Shown: positions 8,717 to 16,813 of the stretch, one piece after another
Numbering within the stretch: position 1 is the stretch's first letter
Layout: the number at the start of each line of letters is the position of its first letter
From: CAYOXX01 sp964408025
GTDB lineage: Bacteria; Acidobacteriota; DATKUA01
NCBI GenBank assembly: GCA_964408025.1
Contig: CAYOXX010000042.1
Coordinates: 1-24,071 of the forward strand
Direction of reading: 5' to 3'
DNA length: 24,071 nt
Notes under the pieces: generated by a model
Seen by the model: the letters and a program-made list of their open reading frames with translations, nothing else
What the model was told of the DNA's origin: nothing
Databases searched by the model: none
Program-made: the position numbers and the translations under genes

Positions 8717-10597
8717 GTGGCCGAACCGGTAGCGGCGGAATCACGGGAAGGGTCAAAAGCGGGCCCGGATTTCATAAGACCGCTGGTGCTGCTCGCGGCC
8801 GTCGCACTGCTCGCATTTTCCGTATTCCAGGAATTCAACCTCTACTCGTTCTATCTGGCGCAGGACCGCTTACCGTTGTGGGACATGGCGGCCCACGGTT
8901 GGGAGGGCCTGCAGCTCGCCCGCGACGTCAGGTCGTTCGACCTCCCCGGATTCGCCTGGCACCTCAACCGGCACTACACCTGGCCGTTTGTCTACTCCCT
9001 TCTGCTTGTTCCCTACTTCCTCGTCGGCGGCATGAGCTTCGCCGCGGCCACGATGCTCAGCACCACCCTGTTTGCACTCACACCGTTGCTCCTGCTCTGG
9101 GCCGGCTACGAGATCGACGGGGGAAAAGGATCTGCAGGAGTCTGGGCGGGGGCGGCAGCCGGCATACTGTTCCTGGCGAGTCCGCTGCTCAGGCTGCTGG
9201 CCATCCTGATCATGATCGAGATGCCGGCCGTATTCTTCTCCCTGCTGGCGCTCTGCCTATACTTGCGCGCCCGGCGGATCGGCTCCCTGAACGCCTATCG
9301 TCTCGCGGGCCTCGCCGCCCTCGTACTCTTCTTCACCAAGTACAACTACGGGCTCATCTGGCTGCTCGCGGTGGCCGCCAACGAGTTCTGGAGTCTCCCT
9401 GCTGATCGGAGGCGCGCGGGCCTGCGGCGCGCCGCCGGAGTGCTCTGGCCACTCAGGCGCCCGCGCGTCGGGAGAATCGTCCTCGCCGCCTACCTCCACC
9501 TGCTCGCAGTGCTCTTCGTCCTGGGGATCAACATCGGCGACTCGGTATACGCTGGCCTGGTGATCGGAGCCGCGCTTCTTGCGCTCATCTATTGGAGGCG
9601 CCGCGAGGACCTTTTACGATGGTGGCGGGGGCTGAGCGTGCGCGGCCGGGCCGCGCTGGAGACCTTCGTCTTCCCTGTATGGGTATGGGGCCTGAGCCCG
9701 AACCCGATACACCTCAGGGGCGTGTTCGGCTTCCTGATGAACCGCCCCGGCGACCTGCCGCTCCTCTCCCCCCAAAGCCTGCTCTTCTACTTCAGCTCGT
9801 TCATAAACGACTACGTGGCAGAACCCCTGCTGGGGCTGGCGCTACTGGCGCTGGCGTTATCGGGACTGGCCCTCTGGCGGAAAGGGAGTTACCGGATACT
9901 GATCCTCGCCACCGGCCTCAGCGTTCTGCTGATGACCCTTCACGCCTACAAGCTGCCACGCTTCTTCGCCACCGCGGCGCCCCTGCTGATGCTCCTGGCG
10001 GCGCTCGCCTTCGCCCACTGGGTTTATGACATCGGCGCGAGAAAAATAATCGGCGCTGCCCTGTGCGCCGTTGCCGTCCTGGGTGTCCTGCTCGTCTTCT
10101 TCCTTTCGCAGCCATACGAGCGGCTGCGGCGCGAGTACACCCTTTACTCCGGCGACCCCGCCCTGGGGGATTGCCTGGGCTACCTGGAGGAGAGCGTGGC
10201 CGGCGATGGGCGCGTGGCTGTCGTCGGCGCTTTCAACGAGCTGAGCATCGATCTCGTCCGCTGGGCGCTGCTCGAGAGGCCGGCATCGGGCGGCCTCGTC
10301 TTCGTGGCCCCGCTCCCCCGAATCGAACCGGAGGCGCCGCCCGCGGAGGTGCGGCAGTGTCTGGACGAGTGGGTAGGCTGCGAGCACCCCGACCGGATCG
10401 TGGCAATCAAGTTGCTGCCGGCCAGCCCCTACTACGGCAGCGAGGATTACCAGGCCCACAACGCCTGGCAGCTCGCGCCGATCGCCGTCCTGAAAGCAAA
10501 CAGCGGTTGGCGTCAGGAAGGCTACAGCTATTTCGGCGGGCTTGGACTAGAAATCATCATCTTCGGGAGCCCGCGGGCCGCCGATCCGGAACCGTAG
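8717..10597 (+). CDS. Integral membrane glycosyltransferase-like protein (GT-C/ArnT-like)
   Basis: A 626-aa protein starting at a GTG (8717) with purine-rich GGAAGGG and GGGAG just upstream. It has a first hydrophobic segment at about 20-38, then a loop with an acidic residue (Asp56 in LPLWDMAAHG), followed by about ten hydrophobic segments up to residue 470 and a soluble C-terminal domain of about 150 aa. This layout, with a membrane-proximal Asp after the first transmembrane helix and an aromatic-rich first loop (HLNRHYTWPF), fits GT-C enzymes of the GT39/PMT/ArnT group, which transfer sugars from polyprenyl-phosphate donors on the outer face of the membrane. No acceptor or linked glycan genes are in the window, so the pathway is unknown. 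A TATAAT at 8678-8683 could be its -10 box, but no good -35 is visible. Other polytopic membrane proteins cannot be fully excluded. Confidence 0.65.
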   Translation: MAEPVAAESREGSKAGPDFIRPLVLLAAVALLAFSVFQEFNLYSFYLAQDRLPLWDMAAHGWEGLQLARDVRSFDLPGFAWHLNRHYTWPFVYSLLLVPYFLVGGMSFAAATMLSTTLFALTPLLLLWAGYEIDGGKGSAGVWAGAAAGILFLASPLLRLLAILIMIEMPAVFFSLLALCLYLRARRIGSLNAYRLAGLAALVLFFTKYNYGLIWLLAVAANEFWSLPADRRRAGLRRAAGVLWPLRRPRVGRIVLAAYLHLLAVLFVLGINIGDSVYAGLVIGAALLALIYWRRREDLLRWWRGLSVRGRAALETFVFPVWVWGLSPNPIHLRGVFGFLMNRPGDLPLLSPQSLLFYFSSFINDYVAEPLLGLALLALALSGLALWRKGSYRILILATGLSVLLMTLHAYKLPRFFATAAPLLMLLAALAFAHWVYDIGARKIIGAALCAVAVLGVLLVFFLSQPYERLRREYTLYSGDPALGDCLGYLEESVAGDGRVAVVGAFNELSIDLVRWALLERPASGGLVFVAPLPRIEPEAPPAEVRQCLDEWVGCEHPDRIVAIKLLPASPYYGSEDYQAHNAWQLAPIAVLKANSGWRQEGYSYFGGLGLEIIIFGSPRAADPEP

Positions 10598-10683
10598 CCT
10601 CGTCGGCCTCGGAACCGATCGGGCCACCGTCGCGCGTGTCGGTGGTGCGATAAGCTTGTCAACTTCAATACGGGGGGAGATAC

Positions 10684-11721
10684 ATGAGAAAGAATCTTGT
10701 CCTTGCACCGATAGTATTAATACTATTCGCGGCGGGCGCCATCGCCCAAACTGATGGTTCGGCCCTCTACCCCGAGATCAAGCCGCTGCGCAGCGGCTAC
10801 CTGCAGGTCTCCGAGCTGCACGAGATCTACTGGGAGGTCTGCGGCAACCCCGACGGCATCCCGGTGATCGTCCTCCACGGCGGCCCCGGCGGCAGCGCCG
10901 GCCCGCGCATGCGCCGCTTCTTCGACCCGGAGCGCTTCTGCATCATCCTCCACGACCAGCGCGGCGCCGGCCGCAGCCGCCCCACAGCGGAGTTTCGCCG
11001 GAACACAACGCAGGACCTCGTCGCCGACATCAACCGCCTGCGCGAGCACCTCGGCGTCGACCGTCCCGCCATACTCTTCGGCGGCTCCTGGGGCTCGACG
11101 CTGGCCCTGGCATACGCCGAGGCCCACCCCGAGCGGGTCGCCGGGATCGTCCTCAGGGGAGTCTTCACAGCCAGGCGCCTCGAGATCGACTACTTCTACC
11201 ACGGCGGCGCAGCCCTCTTCTATCCGGAAAACTGGGAGCGCCTGCGCGCCCTCGTCCCCGACCCCGAGAGCCTTGACTACCCGCGCCAGCTCTTCGAGAT
11301 GATCCAGAGCGACGACCCCGAGACCCGCCGGCGAGCCATCGACGGCTGGGCCCGCTACGAGATCCGTATGGTCTCGGTGGGCATGACCGACGAGATAGCC
11401 GAGCAGATAATCAACGACAACGACATGACTACGTTCTCTGTGCTGGAGAACTACTACATGATGAACAGCTGCTTCCTCGAGGAGGGGCAACTGCTGCGCG
11501 ACGCCAGCCGTATCGCCCATATTCCGACCTTCATCGTCAACGGCCGCTTCGACGCCGTCTGCCCGCCCAGGACCGCCTACGCGCTGGCCCGGCGGCTGGA
11601 GAACGTCGTCCTCGAGCTGCCCCAGGACGCCGGCCACTCCGACTACGAGCCGTCCATCGCAGCGGCCCTCGTCCGCGGCGCCGCCTGGGTCGCCGATCAG
11701 ATCGAAGGCGGTAGCGACTAA
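10684..11721 (+). CDS. pip: Secreted proline iminopeptidase (S33)
   Basis: A 345-aa alpha/beta hydrolase of the prolyl aminopeptidase family, which removes N-terminal proline from peptides. HGGPGG (65-70) forms the oxyanion region, DQRGAGRS (91-98) is the family signature, and GGSWGS (133-138) carries nucleophile Ser135. Asp290 (in NGRFDAVCPP) and His318 (in DAGHSD) complete the triad. Residues 1-21 form a signal peptide ending AIAQ, which is unusual because the best known members are cytoplasmic; the enzyme is probably exported with the other peptidases here. The ATG at 10684 has GGGGGGAG upstream. Its stop is 26 bases before the next start, so it probably begins an operon. The family call is firm; strict proline specificity is inferred. 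Confidence 0.9.
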   Translation: MRKNLVLAPIVLILFAAGAIAQTDGSALYPEIKPLRSGYLQVSELHEIYWEVCGNPDGIPVIVLHGGPGGSAGPRMRRFFDPERFCIILHDQRGAGRSRPTAEFRRNTTQDLVADINRLREHLGVDRPAILFGGSWGSTLALAYAEAHPERVAGIVLRGVFTARRLEIDYFYHGGAALFYPENWERLRALVPDPESLDYPRQLFEMIQSDDPETRRRAIDGWARYEIRMVSVGMTDEIAEQIINDNDMTTFSVLENYYMMNSCFLEEGQLLRDASRIAHIPTFIVNGRFDAVCPPRTAYALARRLENVVLELPQDAGHSDYEPSIAAALVRGAAWVADQIEGGSD

Positions 11722-11747
11722 AAGATTTCTGCTAGCGGAGGGGTAAA

Positions 11748-12794
11748 TTGGACTGGGATCGCAACAAGAAGATACTGCCCGGCATCTTCGCCGCCGTCGG
11801 CCTCAGCCCGATGGTCGGGCTGCATCGGCTGCGGGAGGCGGAGGGGATCTCGACGCGCATCCTGGGCAAGCTCGACTATTACAACCCTTCGGGCAGCCTC
11901 AAGGACCGCATCTACCTGCACATGTTCGACGAGGCCGAGGCGCGCGGCGAGCTGCGGCCGGGCATGACTGTGCTCGAGTGTTCCACGGGGAACGCCGGCG
12001 TCTCCTGCGCCTTCGTCGCCGCGGTCAAGGGCTACCGCTGCCTCGTCGTCATGCCGGAGGGTATGAGCGCCGAGCGGCGCAAGCTCGACCGGGCCTACGG
12101 CGCCGAGCTGGTGCTGACGCCCGGCGGCGAGTCGGATGTCGACCTGGCGCTGCGCAAGACCGAAGAGATGCGCGCCGCCGATCCGGAGAGGTACTGGGTG
12201 CCGGCCCAGTTCGACAACGCCGACAACGTCGAGGCCCACTACCGCACCACCGGCCCCGAGATCTGGGAGCAGGCCGGCGCGGTGATCGACGCCTTCGTCG
12301 CCACACAGGGCACCGGCGGCACGATCACCGGCGTCGGCCGCTACCTGCGAGAGCGCAAACCGGGCGTGCGCCTCTGGGCCGTCGAGCCGGCCGAGTGCCC
12401 CCTGCTCTCGCGCCGCACCTGGGGCACGCACGGCATCGAGGGGATCGGCGACGGCTTCGTACCGCGCAACCTCGACCTCTCGCTGCTCGACGGCGTCATC
12501 AGCACCTCGACCGCGGAGGCGGTGGCCTCGGCTCAGCGGTTGGCGCGGCTTGAGGGCATCTTCTGCGGCATCTCATCCGGCGCCAACGTCGCCGCCGCCC
12601 TCAAGCTCGTACGTCGCCACCCCGGTATCGGCTGCATCGTAACCATGATCAACGACTTCGGCAGCCGCTACTGCTCCACCGCCCTCTGCGGCGAAGAAAA
12701 AGAGCTCGACGTGCCCGCGCGCGACCACCCGATGGACGAGCGCACCGCCGCCGGGCTGGACGAGTACCAGCCCGGCTGGGAAATCATCGACTGA
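11748..12794 (+). CDS. Cysteine synthase-like PLP enzyme
   Basis: A 348-aa fold-type II PLP enzyme of the cysteine synthase/cystathionine beta-synthase group, which forms or rearranges sulfur amino acids by beta-replacement. The PLP lysine is Lys52 in NPSGSLKDR, the substrate loop is STGNAG (79-84; the family usually has TSGNTG or similar), and the phosphate-binding loop is GTGGT (188-192). GISSGANVAAAL near residue 272 is the usual late motif. There is no signal peptide, so it is cytoplasmic. The start is a TTG at 11748 with GGAGGGG 4 bases upstream; no ATG closer to the conserved region has such a site. It sits 26 bases after the iminopeptidase gene and before an amidohydrolase gene, probably in one operon. 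Exact sulfur donor and acceptor (O-acetylserine, O-phosphoserine or homocysteine) cannot be told from sequence. Confidence 0.85.
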   Translation: MDWDRNKKILPGIFAAVGLSPMVGLHRLREAEGISTRILGKLDYYNPSGSLKDRIYLHMFDEAEARGELRPGMTVLECSTGNAGVSCAFVAAVKGYRCLVVMPEGMSAERRKLDRAYGAELVLTPGGESDVDLALRKTEEMRAADPERYWVPAQFDNADNVEAHYRTTGPEIWEQAGAVIDAFVATQGTGGTITGVGRYLRERKPGVRLWAVEPAECPLLSRRTWGTHGIEGIGDGFVPRNLDLSLLDGVISTSTAEAVASAQRLARLEGIFCGISSGANVAAALKLVRRHPGIGCIVTMINDFGSRYCSTALCGEEKELDVPARDHPMDERTAAGLDEYQPGWEIID

Positions 12795-12847
12795 GAGGCT
12801 TGGCATTTGCTATTCTCGGCTAAAGCCGAAGATATGGGAGGTTTGCC

Positions 12848-14626
12848 GTGCGTTGCATAGCATTCATAGCAGTTTCGCTCATCGGTTTTGCGTTGCTCTC
12901 GGCGTGCCCGGGCCGGCCCGCCCCTGCGGACCTGGTGCTGCTGGGCGGCGAGGTCTACACAATGGACCCCGGCCACCCGTGGGCTAACAGCGTCGTCATA
13001 ACCGGCAACACGATCACCGCGGTCACCGACAGCGCCGAGGAGGCGCGCGCATACGTCGGGCCGCAGACGAGGGTTGTCGACCTCGAGGGGGCCTTCGTCC
13101 TGCCCGGCTTCATCGACGGCCACGTGCACTTCAACCGCGCCGGCGCCCTGATCAACGACGCCAACCTGATGACCGTGGCCGACGACGCGGGCCTGCGCGC
13201 CGAGATGGAGCGGGTTGTCGCCATCCTCGACGACGGCGAGTGGATCACCGGCGGCCTCTGGGGCGCCTACGAGCAGTGGGCCCTGGGCGCGGCCGAAGCG
13301 GGCGAGGGGGTGGCTGATCGCTGGCGGCCGCAGCGCCGCACCATCGACGACATCGCGGCTGACAATCCCTGCCTCCTCTGCAGCTACGATTACGAGCTCT
13401 ACCTCGCCAACACAGCCGCCCTGCGCGCCGCCGGCCTCGAGGCCGAGCCTCTGCCGGGTATGGTGCTGGATGCCGAGGGGCGCCCGACGGGGCTGATCGA
13501 GCGCGGCTCGCCGGCGCTGGAGAGGCTCCGCGCCGCTGTGGCGGAAAAGTCGCACGCGCGCCTGCTGGACGAGAACCGCGCCGCCCTGCGGCGGCTGGCA
13601 GAGTCGGGGATCGTCGAGGTTCACGACATCGCGGTGCCAGACCAGACCGCCCGCTTCGTCGAACTGCAGGCCGGCGGCGAGCTAACCTGCAGGGTCTGGC
13701 TGCGGCCCGACCTCTCGCGCGGCGAGGAGCTGCGCGACCGCGGCATGACGATGGGGCTCCACCCGGCCTCCGGCGAGCCCGACGCCTGGCTGCGCTACGG
13801 CGCCCTCAAGGGCTACGTCGACGGGATCATGGGCACCCACGGCGCCCTCTTCTTCGAGCCCTACGACGACCAGCCGGACAACTACGGCCACTTCCGCCGC
13901 CACACCAGCGACGACCCCGACTACCGCAACGGCAACATGGAGAAGCTCTACGGCCTGCTGCGGACCGGCTACGAGGCCGGCTTCGTCGCCAACGTCCACG
14001 CCATCGGCACCCGCGGCGTCGCCCTGCTGCTGGACACCATCGAGCGCCTGCGCGACGAGACCGGCGAGGACCTGCGCGGCTTCCGCGTCATCCATGCCCA
14101 GGTGGTCCGCCCGCAGGACTTCCCACGCTTCCGCGACCTCAACGTCATCGCCGAGGTCAACCCATACCACCTCTCTGACGACATGCGCTGGATGGAGGAG
14201 CGGATCGGCCACGAGCGCTGCCGCGGCGCCTACGCCTTCCGCTCGCTGATCGACAACGGCGCCACCCTCTGCATCGGCTCCGACTGGCCCGGCACCTCGG
14301 CGGCCGAGTACCTGGTGCACCCCCGCTACCTGATCCACGCCGCCGTCAACCGCACCACGCTGGACGGCACGCCGGAGGGCGGCTGGTTTCCGGAGCAGCG
14401 GATCACGATCGAAGAGGCGTTGCGCGCCTACACGATCAGCAACGCCTACGCCGCCTTCGAGGACGACGTCCGCGGCTCGCTCGAGCCGGGCAAGCTGGCC
14501 GACATCGCCGTCTGCGACCTCAACCTGCTGCGCTGCGATCCCTCCGAGATACTCGATATGAACGTCGTGATGACGATAGTCGACGGCCGCGTCATCTTCG
14601 AGAGAGAGGAAAACGGAAGGGAGTAG
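12848..14626 (+). CDS. Lipoprotein amidohydrolase (YtcJ/amidohydrolase-3 family)
   Basis: A 592-aa metal-dependent hydrolase of the amidohydrolase superfamily. It starts at a GTG (12848) with GGGAGG about 8 bases upstream. The first 20 residues are a lipoprotein signal with lipobox LSAC, so Cys20 is probably acylated and the enzyme membrane-anchored outside the cytoplasm. DGHVHFNRAG holds the first metal-binding His pair, HAIGTRG and HAQVV hold later His ligands, and GSDWPG holds the conserved Asp. A small beta-sandwich is built from the N-terminal (ADLVLLGGEVYTMD) and C-terminal (GSLEPGKLADIAVCD) segments, as is normal for the family. Length is close to the usual 540-600 aa. It is the third gene of the probable iminopeptidase operon. 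Substrates of the YtcJ group are mostly unknown; amide or N-acyl amino acid hydrolysis is only an inference from the family and neighbours. Confidence 0.88.
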   Translation: MRCIAFIAVSLIGFALLSACPGRPAPADLVLLGGEVYTMDPGHPWANSVVITGNTITAVTDSAEEARAYVGPQTRVVDLEGAFVLPGFIDGHVHFNRAGALINDANLMTVADDAGLRAEMERVVAILDDGEWITGGLWGAYEQWALGAAEAGEGVADRWRPQRRTIDDIAADNPCLLCSYDYELYLANTAALRAAGLEAEPLPGMVLDAEGRPTGLIERGSPALERLRAAVAEKSHARLLDENRAALRRLAESGIVEVHDIAVPDQTARFVELQAGGELTCRVWLRPDLSRGEELRDRGMTMGLHPASGEPDAWLRYGALKGYVDGIMGTHGALFFEPYDDQPDNYGHFRRHTSDDPDYRNGNMEKLYGLLRTGYEAGFVANVHAIGTRGVALLLDTIERLRDETGEDLRGFRVIHAQVVRPQDFPRFRDLNVIAEVNPYHLSDDMRWMEERIGHERCRGAYAFRSLIDNGATLCIGSDWPGTSAAEYLVHPRYLIHAAVNRTTLDGTPEGGWFPEQRITIEEALRAYTISNAYAAFEDDVRGSLEPGKLADIAVCDLNLLRCDPSEILDMNVVMTIVDGRVIFEREENGRE

Positions 14627-14670
14627 ACGGGCTCGGCTGAGGCGCTCGAGGCGGCTGCAGCCCGCCGGCT

Positions 14671-15090
14671 TCAGGCGTCGTGATCGGCTTCGCCCGCCTT
14701 GCGGGGTTCGTGGCTCGTCGCGACCTCTACAATACTGCGGTAGAGTTTCTCGAAATGCGACGCCGTCACTTCCTTGAATATGACGGCATCCGCACCGTTA
14801 CGCAGTGCCCGCGCGGCGATGTCCTCGCTGTAGAAACAGGTGTAGAAAATGAAGGGGATGGAGTTACCCTTCTTCCGGAGGGCCAGAAGGAATTGCATAC
14901 CGTCAGTCTTTGGCATCATGTAGTCGCAGAGGACGCAGTCGTAGTCCTCCTCGTGCAGCCTGGCCAGCGCCTCCTCGGCAGATCTCGCCAGGTCGATTTT
15001 CAGATTGCCGTTCTGGCGCAGCAGATTCAACCTCGTCAGCTCAAGGTCGTCTTCGTTGTCGTCGATGTGGAGGATGCGCAATCCCTTCAT
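14671..15090 (-). CDS. Single-domain response regulator
   Basis: A 139-aa protein made almost wholly of a CheY-like receiver domain. The acidic pair is Asp10-Asp11 (LHIDDNEDD), the phosphoacceptor is Asp56 (CVLCDYMMP), the switch Thr is Thr84 (IFYTCF) and the conserved Lys is Lys106 (VIFKEV). No output domain follows; only about 20 residues come after the last helix. The ATG at 15090 lacks a clear Shine-Dalgarno. No histidine kinase lies in the window, so its partner is elsewhere. It would act through protein contacts or as a phosphorelay intermediate. It converges with the amidohydrolase gene, whose stop is 44 bases away. Confidence 0.92.
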   Translation of the reverse strand: MKGLRILHIDDNEDDLELTRLNLLRQNGNLKIDLARSAEEALARLHEEDYDCVLCDYMMPKTDGMQFLLALRKKGNSIPFIFYTCFYSEDIAARALRNGADAVIFKEVTASHFEKLYRSIVEVATSHEPRKAGEADHDA

Positions 15091-15518
15091 ACAGAATCTC
15101 GTCGCGACCGCAGAGGAGAGTGCTCAAACACCGGTTATCCACCTCGCGTTGCCGCGGGCGACCGTGTCGCTCTTGACACCTCGCTCCACAGCGTACCGAG
15201 GATGCCTCACGGTGCTGCATCTTTAGCGTTTCTCTTTAGTTATGAATCGACGCTCGCTGGTGGTCAATGCCGGCGTGACAGATATGGTCATTAATGGAGA
15301 CATACCCGCCGGTTGACGGCGTTGGATCGCCCAATCCGGTGGCTTGCATCGCGATTTATGGCCTCGCGGGCCGCGCGCGAACGGAAAAACGAAAAGCGGC
15401 TGAGTCCAAGGAGGGTTCGAGGTGAAGTGGCGCGCCCGGCAGGGCTTGAAACTGCGACGCTCAGCTCGAGGGGCCAAAACGAGTTTAGAAAGTTGTGATT
15501 TCAGACTTGGGTTATCAT
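15091..15518. other. Intergenic stretch with tRNA-like fragment and weak promoter
   Basis: This stretch separates the response regulator gene from the next minus-strand gene. It holds a partial tRNA 3' end (15428-15458, listed separately) and, on the minus strand, TTGACC, 17 bases and CATAAC at 15239-15267, a weak promoter candidate for the response regulator with a leader of about 145 bases. No convincing protein gene is present; the open frames here look random. Confidence 0.5.
15428..15458 (-). repeat. Partial tRNA 3' end, att-like copy of tRNA-Arg terminus
   Basis: Compared with the 3' end of tRNA-Arg at 18365-18395, 28 of 31 positions are the same, including 16 in a row at the CCA end (CCA, discriminator G, acceptor strand CGGGCGC). 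The T-arm is damaged by a mismatch and the 5' half of a tRNA is absent. Both copies lie on the same strand, as expected for the duplicated site left by insertion into a tRNA 3' end. It could instead be debris of a different tRNA gene with a similar acceptor. Confidence 0.65.
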
Positions 15519-16562
15519 TTATCGGTAGTGTCCCGTCAGCGCCTCATAGAGTCTGCCCTCGACGGCCGCCTCGATCTCTTCCAGGCTCCTCAAGCCGAAT
15601 ATGAACGCGATGGCGATGGGATCCGCGCGGTACGACGTGTGCCCCTCGTAAAAACCGTATCGCATGATGTAGTAGGGCACCATCTCGCCGGTGTGGATAC
15701 GGGTCAGAGCTTCAATCATTGTATTCATCTCTTCGGCACTGAGACGAGAATAATTCTCTCTGAGTAACTCCAGCTCATTCTCATCCAGCTCCCGGTGCAG
15801 GTAGATTTGCGAGTTGCCTAGTATTTCGTCGTCAAAGATCGATTCCTGAAAACCCTTCGATCCCTGCGCCGCTAAGTGCACCTGTTTCCCGTTGTACAAG
15901 AAATATTCAAAAGGTTCCCAATATTGGGAAGCACGGCCCAAATCGTATTCCATAAGGAGCATGTTCCATACGTGGTACAGCGGTCTGGCCATCTCGGGAT
16001 GAGTCAGCCCCAGCCTGCCGACCAGACGGTTATCGCCCACCAGGACGGGAATGATCTCCTCGTCTTCCGCTAAAAATCCTGCTGCCGAGATTCGTCCTGG
16101 ACGCCCGATCTCAGTGATCTGTTCGATCGGTCTCCCGGTGATGCTCCGGGTTGCTTCCAGTTCCCGCTCGTTGTGTAGCCCCGTCTCGGCGAGCGTGGGA
16201 AAGTCGGCACCATCTACCGCCAGTTGATTCCCTTTGCAGAAGGGATGCCGTTGATCCGGATTGATACCGCGGTTCTCGACGGTGACGGGAACAACTGCGT
16301 ACTCTTGGTCACTGGTAAAAACAACGATGTACTCGAAGCCTTCCTCCGTAACATACGGCGACGGCATTTCGGGCCGCCGATCATAAGTCTGCGGGTATGG
16401 TTCGTATGTTTGCCCGCTGATAGGACTCCTGATCAACTTGGCGCCGACGGCACCTTCGTCCTGATCATGTTCTGCAGCGAGGATGAACAGACTCACGCTT
16501 GCCAGGAGAGCCGGGAAAATTACTGCCGCTGAAACAGGAAAATGGGGTCTGCCCGCGCCCAC
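15519..16562 (-). CDS. Secreted protein of unknown function
   Basis: A 347-aa protein I do not recognise. The start is a GTG at 16562 supported by GAGGAGG about 5 bases upstream. Residues 9-30 are hydrophobic (VSAAVIFPALLASVSLFILAA) and act as a signal peptide or membrane anchor. The rest is soluble, rich in Glu, Tyr and Leu, with a segment EYIVVFTSDQEYAVVPV near residue 76 and an alpha-helical C-terminal part (LRENYSRLSAEEMNTMIEAL). I see no catalytic motif or metal-binding cluster. Codons are less biased to G/C at third positions than in the flanking enzymes, which could reflect transfer. It lies between the partial tRNA copy and tRNA-Arg. Confidence 0.7.
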   Translation of the reverse strand: MGAGRPHFPVSAAVIFPALLASVSLFILAAEHDQDEGAVGAKLIRSPISGQTYEPYPQTYDRRPEMPSPYVTEEGFEYIVVFTSDQEYAVVPVTVENRGINPDQRHPFCKGNQLAVDGADFPTLAETGLHNERELEATRSITGRPIEQITEIGRPGRISAAGFLAEDEEIIPVLVGDNRLVGRLGLTHPEMARPLYHVWNMLLMEYDLGRASQYWEPFEYFLYNGKQVHLAAQGSKGFQESIFDDEILGNSQIYLHRELDENELELLRENYSRLSAEEMNTMIEALTRIHTGEMVPYYIMRYGFYEGHTSYRADPIAIAFIFGLRSLEEIEAAVEGRLYEALTGHYR

Positions 16563-16813
16563 TTATGCCTCCTCTAAGATGCTGTCCGCCGAAGCCCGTA
16601 AGGCAAGCCTCGAGTTTCTCCAAGTGTGACAACCGATGTTTTCTTTCCCGAGGCCTTCGGCAACGGCGCCGGGTTGATGCTATTGACACACCTATAAGGG
16701 GAATGTTCCATCCGGCCCGATAAGGAATCCCTGAATCCGACCTGGGCTCAGGGGCAGAGGCTTGGTTGTTTCTGTAATCGGCGAGCGAGCCGGTGCTGAG
16801 TCCTTACTTCTCC

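Noticed and set aside
14650..14666. GGCGG-loop-CCGCC hairpin between the convergent amidohydrolase and response regulator genes
   Set aside because: Only a 5-bp stem and no T-tract on either strand, so not supportable as a terminator.
15134..15142. TTATCCACC, one base from a DnaA box, suggesting an origin
   Set aside because: Only one copy is seen, with no AT-rich unwinding region and no dnaA or dnaN nearby.
15223..15477. An 84-codon minus-strand frame between the response regulator and the unknown secreted gene
   Set aside because: It overlaps the partial tRNA copy, lacks a ribosome site and has noncoding-like composition.
15526..15541. GTAGTGTCCCGTCAGC at the end of the unknown secreted gene, resembling an insertion-sequence end
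   Set aside because: No matching inverted end or transposase was found in the window, and the bases are also coding.
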